Shown: positions 34,862 through 44,714, counted from the stretch's first letter. The stretch: 64,000 nt of DNA from Pollutiaquabacter aromativorans (GCA_049177215.1 CP185379.1:434001-498000), one strand, 5' to 3'. Translations and numbers: made by a program. Notes: generated from the letters alone by a model not told the origin.

Positions 34862-35797
34862 ATGATCGATATCACCCATAAGAGTAATACGCTACGCTAT
34901 GCCCGGGCACAGGCCGTGGTGCGCGTGAGCGACCCCGCGACGCTGCAGGCCATTCGCGAAGGGAAAGTGCCCAAAGGCGACGTGCCGGCAACCGCCAAGG
35001 CGGCAGCCTTGTTGGCGATTAAAAGGACGAGTGATGTCATTCCCGATTGTCATCCGTTACCGGTTGAATTCGCGGATGTCCGGTTTGAATATTCCGAATT
35101 GGAGCTCACGATCATCGTGGAAGTGAAGACGATTTACAAGACCGGCGTGGAGGTGGAAGCGATGCATGGAGCATCGGTTGCCGCGCTGACTGCCTACGAT
35201 ATGCTGAAGCCGCTGGATAAGGGAATCGAGATCGCACAGGTCAGGTTGCTTGAGAAGCGGGGCGGTAAGACCGAGTTCAAGGAAGCCTACCGGAAGTCGT
35301 TGACTTCGGCCGTCGTTGTTTGTTCCGATTCCGTTTCCGCGGGCCGGAAAGAGGACGAAGCCGGTAAGGCTGTACTTCGTCGGCTGGAGCAGCTCGAGAT
35401 TCCGGTGACTGGCTATCATATCATACCCGATGAAGTGGCATCGATCCAAGCGCTTGTGAAGCGTTTGGCCACTGAGGAGCATGACCTCGTGGTGCTCACG
35501 GGCGGCACCGGCTTGTCGCCGCGCGACGTCACCCCGGAAGCCTTGCAGCCGATCCTCGACCGGACGATCCCCGGAATCGCCGAGGCGATGCGAACGCACG
35601 GTCAGGAGCGCATGCCGTACGCGATGTTGTCGCGCAGTCTGGCCGGTTTGATCGGCCGTACGCTGGTGTTGGCATTGCCCGGATCAACGCGGGGAGCGGA
35701 GGAAAGTATGGATGCTTTGTTCCCGCATGTGTTGCATATCTTCCGAGTACTCGAAGCATTGTCCCACGAGCCTGAACAGGCGAGAGCCAAGTCCTGA
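34862..35797 (+). CDS. moaCB: Bifunctional MoaC-MogA/MoaB fusion
   Basis: The protein has 311 residues from the ATG at 34862. Residues 1-150 are MoaC (cyclic pyranopterin monophosphate synthase), with IPDCHPLPVEF and EVEAMHGASVAALTAYDM. Residues 160-305 are a MogA/MoaB molybdopterin adenylyltransferase, with VVLTGGTGLSPRDVTPEA and ALPGSTRGAEESMDALFPH. One polypeptide therefore covers an early and a late step of Moco synthesis. Such fusions are known in Bacteroidota. It is followed 6 nt later by moaA, whose product acts with MoaC. Confidence 0.95.
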   Translation: MIDITHKSNTLRYARAQAVVRVSDPATLQAIREGKVPKGDVPATAKAAALLAIKRTSDVIPDCHPLPVEFADVRFEYSELELTIIVEVKTIYKTGVEVEAMHGASVAALTAYDMLKPLDKGIEIAQVRLLEKRGGKTEFKEAYRKSLTSAVVVCSDSVSAGRKEDEAGKAVLRRLEQLEIPVTGYHIIPDEVASIQALVKRLATEEHDLVVLTGGTGLSPRDVTPEALQPILDRTIPGIAEAMRTHGQERMPYAMLSRSLAGLIGRTLVLALPGSTRGAEESMDALFPHVLHIFRVLEALSHEPEQARAKS

Positions 35798-35803
35798 GCC
35801 GCG

Positions 35804-36772
35804 ATGCTGACCGATACGCATAACCGCAAGCACGACTATCTGCGCATCTCGCTGACCGATGCCTGCAACATCCGTTGCACGTATTGTATGCCGGAGCATG
35901 CCGTGTTCGCCGCGCGGGAGCATTTGATGCGTTCGGATGAGATCATCGAGTTGGCATCCTGCTTTGTCCGATTAGGTGTCCGCAAGATCCGACTGACCGG
36001 AGGAGAGCCGTTGGTGCGTCCGGATCTCAGTGCCATTCTCCGGGGCCTTGCTTTGCTGCGGCCAGCAGGTCTGGAAGAACTGACGATGACAACGAACGGC
36101 ATTCGCCTACACGAAGTGGTAGACGAATTGGAGAATGCCGGTATGCGTTCGGTGAATGTCAGTCTGGACACCCTGATGCCGGAGCGATTCCGGGAAATCA
36201 CCCGTCGGGATGATTTTCATCGCGTGTTGTCGAACATCCATTTGCTTCTTGATCGCAGCTTTCGTGTGAAAGTGAATGTGGTTGTCATGAACGGTGTGAA
36301 TGACGATGAGGTCGTGGACTTCGTTACCATGACCCGGGATTACCCGTTGCATGTGCGATTCATTGAGTACATGCCGTTTGAGGGGAATCGCTGGACCGAC
36401 CGGCGACTGATCAGCAGCAAGGAGTTACTGGAACGTGTTTCGCAGTTCTATTCCGTGGAGCCCCTGGAACGTAATGCCCACGATACATCCCGTGCTTTCA
36501 AAGTCATGGGCTACAGCGGCACTTTTGCCTTCATCAGTACGATGAGTACGCCGTTTTGCGGGGATTGTAACCGGCTGCGGCTGACCGCCGACGGTAAAAT
36601 GAAGAACTGTCTTTTCTCGAAAGGGGAGACCGATCTGCTTTCCGCTTTACGAAATGGAACACCGGTCGAAGTGTTGATCCGTGAAAACCTCTCGGGAAAA
36701 GCCGCGCAATGGGGCGGACAGGACCTGTACGGACCGACGCAAAACCGACCGATGGTATCGATCGGTGGTTGA
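35804..36772 (+). CDS. moaA: GTP 3',8-cyclase MoaA
   Basis: This 322-residue radical-SAM enzyme makes 3',8-cyclo-H2GTP from GTP as the first Moco step. The N-terminal cluster motif is CNIRCTYC, followed by KIRLTGGEPLVRPDL. The C-terminal [4Fe-4S] cluster is held by CGDCNRLRLT and the later Cys in MKNCLFS. The required C-terminal Gly-Gly is present (MVSIGG). Length matches the family. It is the last gene of the operon, with the convergent peptidase gene 5 nt after its stop. Confidence 0.97.
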   Translation: MLTDTHNRKHDYLRISLTDACNIRCTYCMPEHAVFAAREHLMRSDEIIELASCFVRLGVRKIRLTGGEPLVRPDLSAILRGLALLRPAGLEELTMTTNGIRLHEVVDELENAGMRSVNVSLDTLMPERFREITRRDDFHRVLSNIHLLLDRSFRVKVNVVVMNGVNDDEVVDFVTMTRDYPLHVRFIEYMPFEGNRWTDRRLISSKELLERVSQFYSVEPLERNAHDTSRAFKVMGYSGTFAFISTMSTPFCGDCNRLRLTADGKMKNCLFSKGETDLLSALRNGTPVEVLIRENLSGKAAQWGGQDLYGPTQNRPMVSIGG

Positions 36773-36777
36773 AATAA

Positions 36778-37620
36778 TCAATTAAGAACTTCTTCGAATG
36801 TATTACCAGCTTTCAGGTCGCCGGACTCATAGCCGCGTTTAAACCAGTACATCCGTTGCTCGGAAGTTCCATGGGTGAACGCATCAGGAACGATATAGCC
36901 TTGTGCCCGCTTCTGCAGCCGGTCGTCGCCTACGGCGGAAGCGGCACCCAATGCTTCTTCGATATCGCCTGGTTCAAGTACGTTGTTCATCTGCTGGTTG
37001 TAGTGCGTCCACAGGCCAGCGTAGAAATCGGCTTGCAATTCGAGGGCAACGGAGAGGCGGTTAGCGCCTTTTTCGTCGGTCCTGGATTGGAGTTGCCGAA
37101 CCTTATCGGAAGTGCCCATCAGGTTTTGGACATGATGACCTACTTCGTGTGCGATCACATAGGCCATTGCGAAGTCGCCGCCGGCACCGAGGCGGTTTTT
37201 CAATTCCTCGAAGAACGCGAGATCGAGGTAAACCTTATTGTCGGCCGGGCAATAGAAAGGGCCTACGGATGAACTCGCGTTGCCGCAACCTGATTGTGTC
37301 GCGTTGGAGAACAGCACCATCTTCGGCGCGTCGTAGGTAGCGCCGTTTTCCCGGAAGATTTTCGTCCAGACATCCTCGTTATCCGCGAGGACCACTGAAG
37401 CGAACTTGGCGAGTTGATCTTCCTCCGGGCTGGTGGCGCGTTGTTCGGTCGGAGCAGCCTGTTGTTGCAATTGGTTGAGCAGTTCTCCCGTGTCACCGCC
37501 CATGAAGGCGTTGATCAGCAGGATCACCAGTCCGATGAGTCCGCCGCCCACGGCGACCGGTCCGGCCATGCCGCGACGGTCTTCAACGTTTCCGCTTTCC
37601 CTTCTTCCGAGCCATTTCAT
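36778..37620 (-). CDS. YpfJ-like neutral zinc metallopeptidase
   Basis: This 280-residue protein has one N-terminal membrane helix (VAVGGGLIGLVILLINAF, about residues 22-40) and an extracytoplasmic metallopeptidase domain. The zinc motif is AHEVGHHVQNLMG near residue 157. Other family features are CGNASSSVGPFYCPADNKVYLDL, FYAGLWTHYN and the closing GTSEQRMYWFKRGYESGD. It matches the putative neutral zinc metallopeptidase family (YpfJ/KPN_02809). No substrate is established. It lies 21 nt upstream of guaD on the transcript but looks functionally unrelated. Confidence 0.9.
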   Translation of the reverse strand: MKWLGRRESGNVEDRRGMAGPVAVGGGLIGLVILLINAFMGGDTGELLNQLQQQAAPTEQRATSPEEDQLAKFASVVLADNEDVWTKIFRENGATYDAPKMVLFSNATQSGCGNASSSVGPFYCPADNKVYLDLAFFEELKNRLGAGGDFAMAYVIAHEVGHHVQNLMGTSDKVRQLQSRTDEKGANRLSVALELQADFYAGLWTHYNQQMNNVLEPGDIEEALGAASAVGDDRLQKRAQGYIVPDAFTHGTSEQRMYWFKRGYESGDLKAGNTFEEVLN

Positions 37621-37641
37621 GGTGGTAGCTGATTAGATGGT

Positions 37642-38121
37642 TTAATATGGAGTCTTATCGGGTTTGATGATCCAATCGCGAAACACCTGCATGGCGTCGG
37701 GATCGGGCGTATGGATCATTGTGATCTTGCGTTCGGTGGGTGGCACGTTGATCTCTTCGTAAATGAACGCGTCGTCGAAACCCGCTTCCGCGGCTTCGTG
37801 GCGGGTGTTCGCATAAAAGACCCGGTCGGGTCGCGCCCAGTAGATGGCGCCGAGGCACATGGGGCAGGGTTCGCAGCTGGTGTAGATGTCACAGCCGGTG
37901 AGTTGGAAGGTGCCCAGGCTGCGGCAGGCATCGCGAATGGCGACCACTTCGGCGTGGGCGGTGGGGTCGTTGGTCGAGGTCACGCTGTTGGAGCCACGGC
38001 CGACGATCTTTCCGTCCTTGACGATCACACAACCGAAAGGCCCACCCTGGTTGGTGGAGGAACCGTTCCGGGAGAGCGCGATCGCTTCCTTCATGAATGG
38101 GTTGTGCTGCTGTTCAGGCAT
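37642..38121 (-). CDS. guaD: Nucleoside/guanine deaminase (GuaD-like)
   Basis: This 159-residue CDA-fold zinc deaminase has HAEVVAIRDAC as the first ligand with the proton-shuttle Glu, and SCEPCPMCLGAIYWA as the Cys pair. The C-terminal GFDDAFIYEEI, followed by PPTERKI, resembles Bacillus GuaD rather than TadA. It would convert guanine to xanthine, feeding the xanthine dehydrogenase encoded 8-10 kb away. That context supports guanine over tRNA or cytidine. It is divergent from xdhC. Confidence 0.85.
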   Translation of the reverse strand: MPEQQHNPFMKEAIALSRNGSSTNQGGPFGCVIVKDGKIVGRGSNSVTSTNDPTAHAEVVAIRDACRSLGTFQLTGCDIYTSCEPCPMCLGAIYWARPDRVFYANTRHEAAEAGFDDAFIYEEINVPPTERKITMIHTPDPDAMQVFRDWIIKPDKTPY

Positions 38122-38235
38122 AGTCAGGAAAAGCCGGTGGAACTAGTCGCCGGCGCCGTGAAAATACGATTTCCCCGGCAGAAGCATCCCGCCAGCTCGA
38201 CTGTGTTGCCTATTTTTATGCCAACGATCTTCGTC

Positions 38236-39238
<1,003 letters not shown>

Positions 39239-39336
39239 GCTTTTTGAAAATGGGGCCTGCGCTTTTCGTTGGTTATTATCAAATGTCCCTATTTTATTGG
39301 TTGTGCATTCTTGGAAGGTGTCGTCATTTTGCTTTG

Positions 39337-39699
39337 ATGAGTCACAAAAAACTTTTAGCCTTTCAAAAGGGATTCGAGTTGGCCATGGAAATATTTCGCT
39401 TAACTAAATCATTTCCGAAAGAAGAGGTTTTTGCTTTAACGAGTCAAATCAGGAACTCTTCAAGATCTGTCTGCGCAAATTTGTCGGAAGGGTACAGAAA
39501 AAGAACTTATAGGGCGCACTTTATGTCAAAGCTTACTGATGCTGACATGGAGAACTCTGAAACCGGTGTTTGGTTGGATTTCGCAATGGCTTGCGGATAT
39601 CTGAACCAGGAAAAGTATCAGGCATTAATTCGTGATAATGAAGCCATAGGCAGATTGATTGGCTACATGATCAATCATATCGACGAATTCAGAAGATGA
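39337..39699 (+). CDS. Four-helix-bundle protein (23S rRNA-IVP / S23 family)
   Basis: This 120-residue protein is entirely helical. The signature regions are LLAFQKGFELAMEIFRLTKS, SQIRNSSRSVCANLSEGYRK and GYLNQEKYQALIRDNEAIGR. It belongs to the family first seen as proteins encoded in 23S rRNA intervening sequences and related in fold to the Avd accessory proteins of diversity-generating retroelements. Here it is free-standing. The start at ATG 39337 matches the usual N-terminus; the longer reading upstream is not supported. The gene is visibly A/T-richer than its neighbours and lies between inverted GGCGGTA-type heptamer arrays, suggesting acquisition with them. Molecular function is unknown; nucleic-acid binding is plausible. 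Confidence 0.92.
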   Translation: MSHKKLLAFQKGFELAMEIFRLTKSFPKEEVFALTSQIRNSSRSVCANLSEGYRKRTYRAHFMSKLTDADMENSETGVWLDFAMACGYLNQEKYQALIRDNEAIGRLIGYMINHIDEFRR

Positions 39700-39754
39700 G
39701 TTCTGGAAAATTGATTCAACCCAAGCATCAACCAAACGAACGACAACCCCTAGT

Positions 39755-39817
39755 CACCGCCCACCGCCCACTGCCCACTGTCCACTGCCCACTGCCTACC
39801 GCCTACCGCCTACCGCC
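39755..39817. repeat. CACCGCC/TACCGCC heptamer array, right flank of the four-helix-bundle gene
   Basis: Nine perfect-phase heptamers run CACCGCC, CACTGCC, CACTGTC and TACCGCC. They are reverse complements of the GGCGGTA/GGCAGTG words on the left side of the gene. The stop codon of the convergent DUF6986-like gene (39810-39812) lies in the last units. Confidence 0.93.
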
Positions 39818-41246
39818 TCCCGCTCCTTCTCCCTTGCAGGATCCGATAGAACGAGCGGCTGCGGATTTCTTCGAGGGTTAGGCCGGTGACGAGGGCTTCT
39901 TCTTCGCTGATGGCGCCGGAGTTCATGGCACGCAGGAAGTAGTTGAGCAGGCCTTGTCCGGTTGCTGCATCGTCGAAAATGTCGCCGGACAGGGTGGCTT
40001 GAGCCGCTTTGTCGACGAAGTGGCGTAGCCGGATGGCAGCGTCTTCGTAGCTTTCGAGGAAGAAGGTGTAAACGGCGGCGTAGCGCATCGGGAGTTGTGC
40101 GGGGTTGAGGTCCCATCCCTGGTAAAAGCCATTCACCAATGAATGGGTGGAGTGACCAAAGCAGAGCTTCCAGGCGCGGTGCACTACGCGGGTATTCTCT
40201 TCGTGCTGTTCGGGGGTCAGATTATCTCCTTTGTGTGGGCCGATCGGCATGACATTCGTGGCTCCATCAGAGAGAAAGATGCCGGTGCCGGCGAGGGCGA
40301 CTTTCGTCATGTGATGCGCGAAATCGCAAACCGGATGGTCCATTGTCTGATAGCGTGCGGTGATGTTGCAGGAAGCGGTGTAGTCGTAGGTGCCGAAGTG
40401 GGCGGCGATACAACGTCCTTCTCCGGCCATGATGAGTCCGCGCAAGGGGTTGCGGCCGTCTTTGTCCATGACTGCCTGCGTCGCCTCCACCATCATTTCC
40501 ATCTTGAGGCTGCCTTCCGGCATCCGGAATCGTGCTTCGATGAGTTTGAAGCATGCCACCAGGGCGCGGATCTGTTCCGGGATGGTCACCTTCGGGAGCA
40601 TGACGACAAAGTTGTCGGGCAGTTTACCGTTGGTTTCCGTGAGGAGCGCGGTGAGGAACAGGTCGAGGGTGCGTACACCCCGCGCTTTGAGGTCTTCGGT
40701 GAACGGTTTGATGCGGATGCCGATGAAGGGCGGCAAGGAATTTTCGCGCATTCCTTTAGCCACTTCCGCGGCAGCCTGGATGGCCGTTTGGTCTTCTTCT
40801 TCGTCCGGGCGATTACCGAAGCCGTCTTCGAAGTCGATGCGGAAATCTTCGAGGGCTTCCCGTTCGAGTTTGGCAATCACCTTTTCATAGACCGTGTAGG
40901 GTAGCCAGGCGGGGTGTTTCTTTCGATCTGCAGGCGCCATTTCGCCCAGCTGTTTACTGAGCGTTGCAATGCTGGTGGCGTCGGTCGGGAGTGATTCGTG
41001 ACCGGTAAGTCCGAGGACACGGGCGAGCACGGCGAAATCGGGTGCATAGGTTCTCAGGCTGCGTAGTGCGATCTCGCCCATGCGGCGTGCAGAGTCGTAG
41101 CGGAACAGGTTGGCGCCACCATAGACGGTATGAACCGGTTGACGGTCGGGCCGGTCGCCGGGGTACACCTTTTGAAAAGCCAGGTTAGCCTGCCGAAGTT
41201 CGTCGAGAATAGCGTTTCGCGTATTGGTATCAAGGGTGGTTTTCAT
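39810..41246 (-). CDS. DUF6986-like aldolase/citrate-lyase-superfamily protein
   Basis: This 478-residue cytoplasmic protein resembles the malate-synthase/HpcH barrel. Acidic metal-binding residues are visible in FRIDFEDGFGNRPDEEEDQ and in MEMMVEATQAVMD. Other conserved segments are GLIMAGEGRCIAAHFGTYDYT and MPIGPHKGDNLTPEQ. I recognise it as the DUF6986 type, often found next to ureide-degradation genes. It is the last gene of the purine operon. A role in the fate of ureidoglycolate or glyoxylate is inference from context. The C-terminal GRRSGRR is encoded by heptamer repeat sequence, so the native end may have been replaced. Confidence 0.75.
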   Translation of the reverse strand: MKTTLDTNTRNAILDELRQANLAFQKVYPGDRPDRQPVHTVYGGANLFRYDSARRMGEIALRSLRTYAPDFAVLARVLGLTGHESLPTDATSIATLSKQLGEMAPADRKKHPAWLPYTVYEKVIAKLEREALEDFRIDFEDGFGNRPDEEEDQTAIQAAAEVAKGMRENSLPPFIGIRIKPFTEDLKARGVRTLDLFLTALLTETNGKLPDNFVVMLPKVTIPEQIRALVACFKLIEARFRMPEGSLKMEMMVEATQAVMDKDGRNPLRGLIMAGEGRCIAAHFGTYDYTASCNITARYQTMDHPVCDFAHHMTKVALAGTGIFLSDGATNVMPIGPHKGDNLTPEQHEENTRVVHRAWKLCFGHSTHSLVNGFYQGWDLNPAQLPMRYAAVYTFFLESYEDAAIRLRHFVDKAAQATLSGDIFDDAATGQGLLNYFLRAMNSGAISEEEALVTGLTLEEIRSRSFYRILQGRRSGRR

Positions 41247-41264
41247 ACGAGCGGGAGGATGGGA

Positions 41265-41471
41265 TTACTTGAGCAGTTCGATGAGCAGCACGATCATTAT
41301 TGGGGCTATCAGCAGGAGCAGCAGGATCGCATAGGCCTGCCGGTGTGCGAAATTCAGGGTGAATCCGGCTGCAGGATTTTTTTTCGGTACCCACACGCGG
41401 GGATCTTCGCGGTTGTGATAGCACCAGCCCCATTTCCAGGGATCATGAACCGTTTTGTGCCGTTCGCTCAT
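41265..41471 (-). CDS. Small membrane protein, DUF5808-like
   Basis: The protein has 68 residues from the ATG at 41471 (MSERHKTVHDPWKWGW). The N-terminal cytoplasmic part has YHNREDPRVWVPKKNPAAGFTLNFA in sense, matching the DUF5808 pattern DPRxFVPKxxGxGxxLNFA. A single C-terminal membrane helix follows (AILLLLLIAPIMIVLLIE). It lies between uraH and the DUF6986-like gene with short gaps, so it is probably part of the operon. Function is unknown; the position suggests an accessory role, for example to the membrane-bound urate oxidase. Confidence 0.7.
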   Translation of the reverse strand: MSERHKTVHDPWKWGWCYHNREDPRVWVPKKNPAAGFTLNFAHRQAYAILLLLLIAPIMIVLLIELLK

Positions 41472-41493
41472 GTTATGATGTGCAGGATGATGG

Positions 41494-41835
41494 TCAGCTT
41501 CCGCGATAGGTAGAATATCCGTAAGGACTGAGCAGGAGGGGAACGTGATAGTGTGAACTATCCCGTAGATCGAATACGACCTCCACCCATGGATAGAAGC
41601 CTTGTACATTGGTTCGTTGGAAATAGGTCGCGGTTTCAAAGCGCATCCGATACGTTCCGGGCGGGAGGACACGGTCGGGTAGTACGAATCCCGGGATACG
41701 GCCGTCGTTGTCGGTTTCTCCCTGCGCGACGCGTTCCCAATGATCGGGTCCGGTACGTGCCTCGAGCATGACTGGGATGCCGGAAGCCGGCTTGCCGGTC
41801 GCGGTATCGAGTACGTGGGTGGTGATCTGACTCAT
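41494..41835 (-). CDS. uraH: 5-hydroxyisourate hydrolase UraH
   Basis: This 113-residue transthyretin-like enzyme hydrolyses 5-hydroxyisourate to OHCU. The family landmarks are complete: N-terminal ITTHVLDTATGKPASGIPV (His), GETDNDGRI (Arg), SSHYHVPLLLSPYGYSTYRGS with the second His and the diagnostic C-terminal YRGS. There is no signal peptide, so it acts in the cytoplasm. Its start overlaps the uraD stop by 4 nt. Confidence 0.97.
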   Translation of the reverse strand: MSQITTHVLDTATGKPASGIPVMLEARTGPDHWERVAQGETDNDGRIPGFVLPDRVLPPGTYRMRFETATYFQRTNVQGFYPWVEVVFDLRDSSHYHVPLLLSPYGYSTYRGS

Positions 41836-42335
41836 GCGATTAGTTTTTGGAGTCGAAGCAAGGTGATCTTGAGTTGTTCAGCCGCGGCGATGTTCAGTTC
41901 GGTTGTTCGGTCGTTCGCTAGCCGTTGCTGCAACAGGACAAGCATTTCATCAGCACTTTTACCGGTAGCGCAGACGATGAAAATGAAGCCGAACTTCTTT
42001 TCGTACTCGTCATTTCCTTTGGCCAGCGCTTGAAGCGTTGACTGTGATGCGTTGCCGACAGCAGCTTGTTCTTTTCCGGCGAGGTGGCTGGTGGATGCGA
42101 ACTTTTTTGTCAGGCTATCCAGGTCGCCGATTTTCGGATGATGCGAGAACGCTTCCAGCCAGTCGGATGCCGTTGTGGTGGACCATGCCTGCTCCGCAAC
42201 CTGCAAACAACTGGCTGTGTCGCGAAATGGGCGGGCAGCCAGCATGAGCGACACCCAGCGCTGCGCGCCACAGCAATTGTGCAGCGTCTGGCGGGCTTCA
42301 TTTTCCGGCAAACTATTGAGGGCTTCGAGCGACAT
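41832..42335 (-). CDS. uraD: OHCU decarboxylase UraD
   Basis: The protein has 167 residues from the ATG at 42335 (MSLEALNSLPENEARQ), which leaves a 4-nt gap to alc; a start six codons earlier would overlap alc. UraD decarboxylates 2-oxo-4-hydroxy-4-carboxy-5-ureidoimidazoline to S-allantoin. Catalytic residues lie in FSHHPKIGDLDSL (His) and KGNDEYEKKFGFIFIVCATGKSADEML in sense (Glu, Arg-like loop). Length is typical for the bacterial form. Confidence 0.95.
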   Translation of the reverse strand: MSLEALNSLPENEARQTLHNCCGAQRWVSLMLAARPFRDTASCLQVAEQAWSTTTASDWLEAFSHHPKIGDLDSLTKKFASTSHLAGKEQAAVGNASQSTLQALAKGNDEYEKKFGFIFIVCATGKSADEMLVLLQQRLANDRTTELNIAAAEQLKITLLRLQKLIA

Positions 42336-42339
42336 GTGA

Positions 42340-43359
42340 TCAGGGCTTCCCAATAGTTCCGAAGAGTCGCAGACGGCTTACACCTCCGTCCGGATAGATA
42401 TACAGGCGGACGTGCGAGATCCGCTGGTGCTGTTTAATTTCCGACTTGTAGGTATGTTCGTGATCCGCCTGCAGCTTTTGTCGTGGGAGCAATTCGGTCC
42501 ACTGGATCTTGTCGTCAGCTAAATCGGGGTCCTTGCCCTCCGGCAGATAGCAGCCTTCCAGCGAACAGCCATCGGGGTAGTTTCCTTTGAAGTGGCAGGT
42601 GTCCACCAGGATTTCATCAATCGTTCCCGGATGTGCCAGTCGGATGATGACCCAATCGCGGTTGTTGGGTGTTCGGTTGCGTTTGGTTTCCCATCCGTCT
42701 CCCATGTTCACCCCGCGGCCGGGCATGAGGAGGTTGTCCATGTGGGAGAAGAACATGTCGTTGCACAGGATCGCCTTGGCGCCGTTCAGGGCGGAAGCCA
42801 GGTCGACGCGATCATTACTGCCGACTTTGCTCCAGTCCTTTTTCACCTCCCCGTACACTTTGAGTCGGGCGACTCCGCCATCGGGATAGATGTGCAACTT
42901 GACGTGCGTTACCAACTGTTGGTGATCGCAGGCGTAAAAATTCTGACTGCCCGGTTGAAGCGGGGACTTGGGTAAGATCTCTTTCCATTCCACGGCGGCG
43001 GAATCAAGAACAGCGGCATCGGGGAAGTCGGGGCGATAGCAGGCTTCGATGGAAGCGTGTGGTGGATGGTTGCCCAGGAAGTGGTTGGTGTCGATGTCGA
43101 AGCCGCGTACGATGCCCGGCGCGCCTAAGCGTACGATGCACCAGTCGTGGCCGGGAACACGTTTCCTGCGCGACTCCCACCCGTCCATCCACTTGCCTCG
43201 GTCGGTGTATTTGTCGGGGATGAAGATGCCGCGTCCCGATTTCACCAGATTTTCCTTCTCGGCGAAAAAGTCGTCGGTACACAATAGCGCTTCGGCGCCC
43301 AATTGGGCGGCGGCCAGGTTGATCAGTCTGGTAAAGGCCGGTGCGTCGTGCTGGTTCAT
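42340..43359 (-). CDS. alc: Allantoicase
   Basis: This 339-residue allantoicase hydrolyses allantoate to ureidoglycolate and urea. The protein is an internal duplication. Each half carries the pattern D-[DM]-FF near its start (LLCTDDFFAEKENL; ILCNDMFFSHMDNL), then MDGWESRRKR or GDGWETKRNR, then DTNHFLGNHP or DTCHFKGNYPDG. Each half ends HIYPDGGVARLKVYG or YIYPDGGVSRLRLFG. Its ATG overlaps the allB stop. No ureidoglycolate lyase gene is visible nearby. Confidence 0.97.
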   Translation of the reverse strand: MNQHDAPAFTRLINLAAAQLGAEALLCTDDFFAEKENLVKSGRGIFIPDKYTDRGKWMDGWESRRKRVPGHDWCIVRLGAPGIVRGFDIDTNHFLGNHPPHASIEACYRPDFPDAAVLDSAAVEWKEILPKSPLQPGSQNFYACDHQQLVTHVKLHIYPDGGVARLKVYGEVKKDWSKVGSNDRVDLASALNGAKAILCNDMFFSHMDNLLMPGRGVNMGDGWETKRNRTPNNRDWVIIRLAHPGTIDEILVDTCHFKGNYPDGCSLEGCYLPEGKDPDLADDKIQWTELLPRQKLQADHEHTYKSEIKQHQRISHVRLYIYPDGGVSRLRLFGTIGKP

Positions 43360-44708
43360 GCCTGGTGTAGAAGAATTTTTCCGGGTGGCGAAGATACGAA
43401 CCCGCCACGGTCGTATGCCAGTTCGCCATTAACCCAGGTTTGCTCAACCACGCCGAAGACCATCTCTCCTTCGTAGGGTGTGACCTTGTGCCGGAACTGG
43501 ATGTTGTTCCGGTTGATCTTCATTTTCTTATCCGGGCTCCAGATGACCAGGTCCGCATCGGCTCCGACCTGGATGCGACCTTTTTTAGGCAAGCCTAAAA
43601 AATCGGCTACCCGTGTACTCATCCAGGCGGCGACCTCTTCCAGGGTATTCTTGCGTTGTTTGGCGAGCGTCCAAACGACCGGTAAGGAGAACTGGATGGA
43701 GGCAATGCCGCCCCAGGCCGCTTTCAGATCGCCGGAGTCGAGCTCTTTGGTTTCCGGAGGAGCGGGTGAGTGATCGGTGACGATGAAGTCGAGTGTGTGA
43801 TCCGTCAAGGCATCCCACAACAGCTGGTTGTTCGCGGCATCGCGGATCGGTGGCGCGCATTTGAAGCGCGTGTCGGCGTCGGGGATTTTTTCCGAGGAGA
43901 AGTAGACGTAGTGCGGACAAGTTTCTGCAGTGAGCGGCAAGCCTTTGGCGCGCGCCTCGCGGATCATCGGTAAAGCCGAGGCGGAAGAAAGGTGGACGAT
44001 GTGCGTCCGAACTTTGTGTTTTTCACATAAGGCGATCAACTGTCGTACCGCTTCATCCTCCCAGGTGTTGGGTCGTGAATGCAAGTAGGCATTATAGGAG
44101 TAGTGGTCGTCCTCCAATTCCGCCTGACCCGGATGGGAGTTGTCGAGTTCCGCATGGGCCAACAAGGGCAGGCCGAGTTTAGCCAGGATCGGCGCGACGC
44201 GGTCGAGTTCCTTCATCGAGGTTTCCGGAAATTCATCGATCCCGGAATGTGTGAGGAATACCTTGAAACCAAGCACACCGGCCTTGGCGAGCGCTTCGAG
44301 TTGATCGGAATTGCCGGGTACAATGCCGCCGTAGCATCCGACGTTCACCATCAGTTTTCCCTGTGCGGCATCGAGCTTGGCTTGTAGCGCTTTGGTGTTG
44401 GTGGTGACGGGTGAGGAGTTCAGCGGCATATCCACCAGTGTGGTGATACCGCCGGCTGCAGCGGCTTTGGTCATGGACTCAAAGCCTTCCCAGTCGGTTC
44501 GACCCGGCTCGTTGATGTGTACGTGCGAATCGATGAGTCCGGGCATGATGAGGGATTCGCCGGCTTCGATGAACGGGAAGCCTTTCGGTGCGGACCATTT
44601 CCCGGGTTCGATCGACAGGATGGTTCCATTCCCGATGAGTAAGGTCACGTCCCGGATACCGTCGGGCAGGAGCACCCGTTTACTGTGAATGGCTTTTTCG
44701 GCTTCCAT
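43356..44708 (-). CDS. allB: Allantoinase
   Basis: This 450-residue amidohydrolase opens S-allantoin to allantoate. The metal site begins with MPGLIDSHVHINEPGRTDWEG and continues with FLTHSGIDEF, where Lys in GFKVFLTHSG is the carboxylated bridging residue. HIVHLSS and the Asp in DFIVTDHSPAP complete the site. HxNEPGR and the full length distinguish it from dihydroorotase. It lies 6 nt after puuD. Confidence 0.95.
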   Translation of the reverse strand: MEAEKAIHSKRVLLPDGIRDVTLLIGNGTILSIEPGKWSAPKGFPFIEAGESLIMPGLIDSHVHINEPGRTDWEGFESMTKAAAAGGITTLVDMPLNSSPVTTNTKALQAKLDAAQGKLMVNVGCYGGIVPGNSDQLEALAKAGVLGFKVFLTHSGIDEFPETSMKELDRVAPILAKLGLPLLAHAELDNSHPGQAELEDDHYSYNAYLHSRPNTWEDEAVRQLIALCEKHKVRTHIVHLSSASALPMIREARAKGLPLTAETCPHYVYFSSEKIPDADTRFKCAPPIRDAANNQLLWDALTDHTLDFIVTDHSPAPPETKELDSGDLKAAWGGIASIQFSLPVVWTLAKQRKNTLEEVAAWMSTRVADFLGLPKKGRIQVGADADLVIWSPDKKMKINRNNIQFRHKVTPYEGEMVFGVVEQTWVNGELAYDRGGFVSSPPGKILLHQA

Positions 44709-44714
44709 GTTTTC

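Noticed and set aside
39337..39699. Diversity-generating retroelement based on the Avd-like protein
   Set aside because: No reverse transcriptase, template repeat or variable repeat is present in the window.
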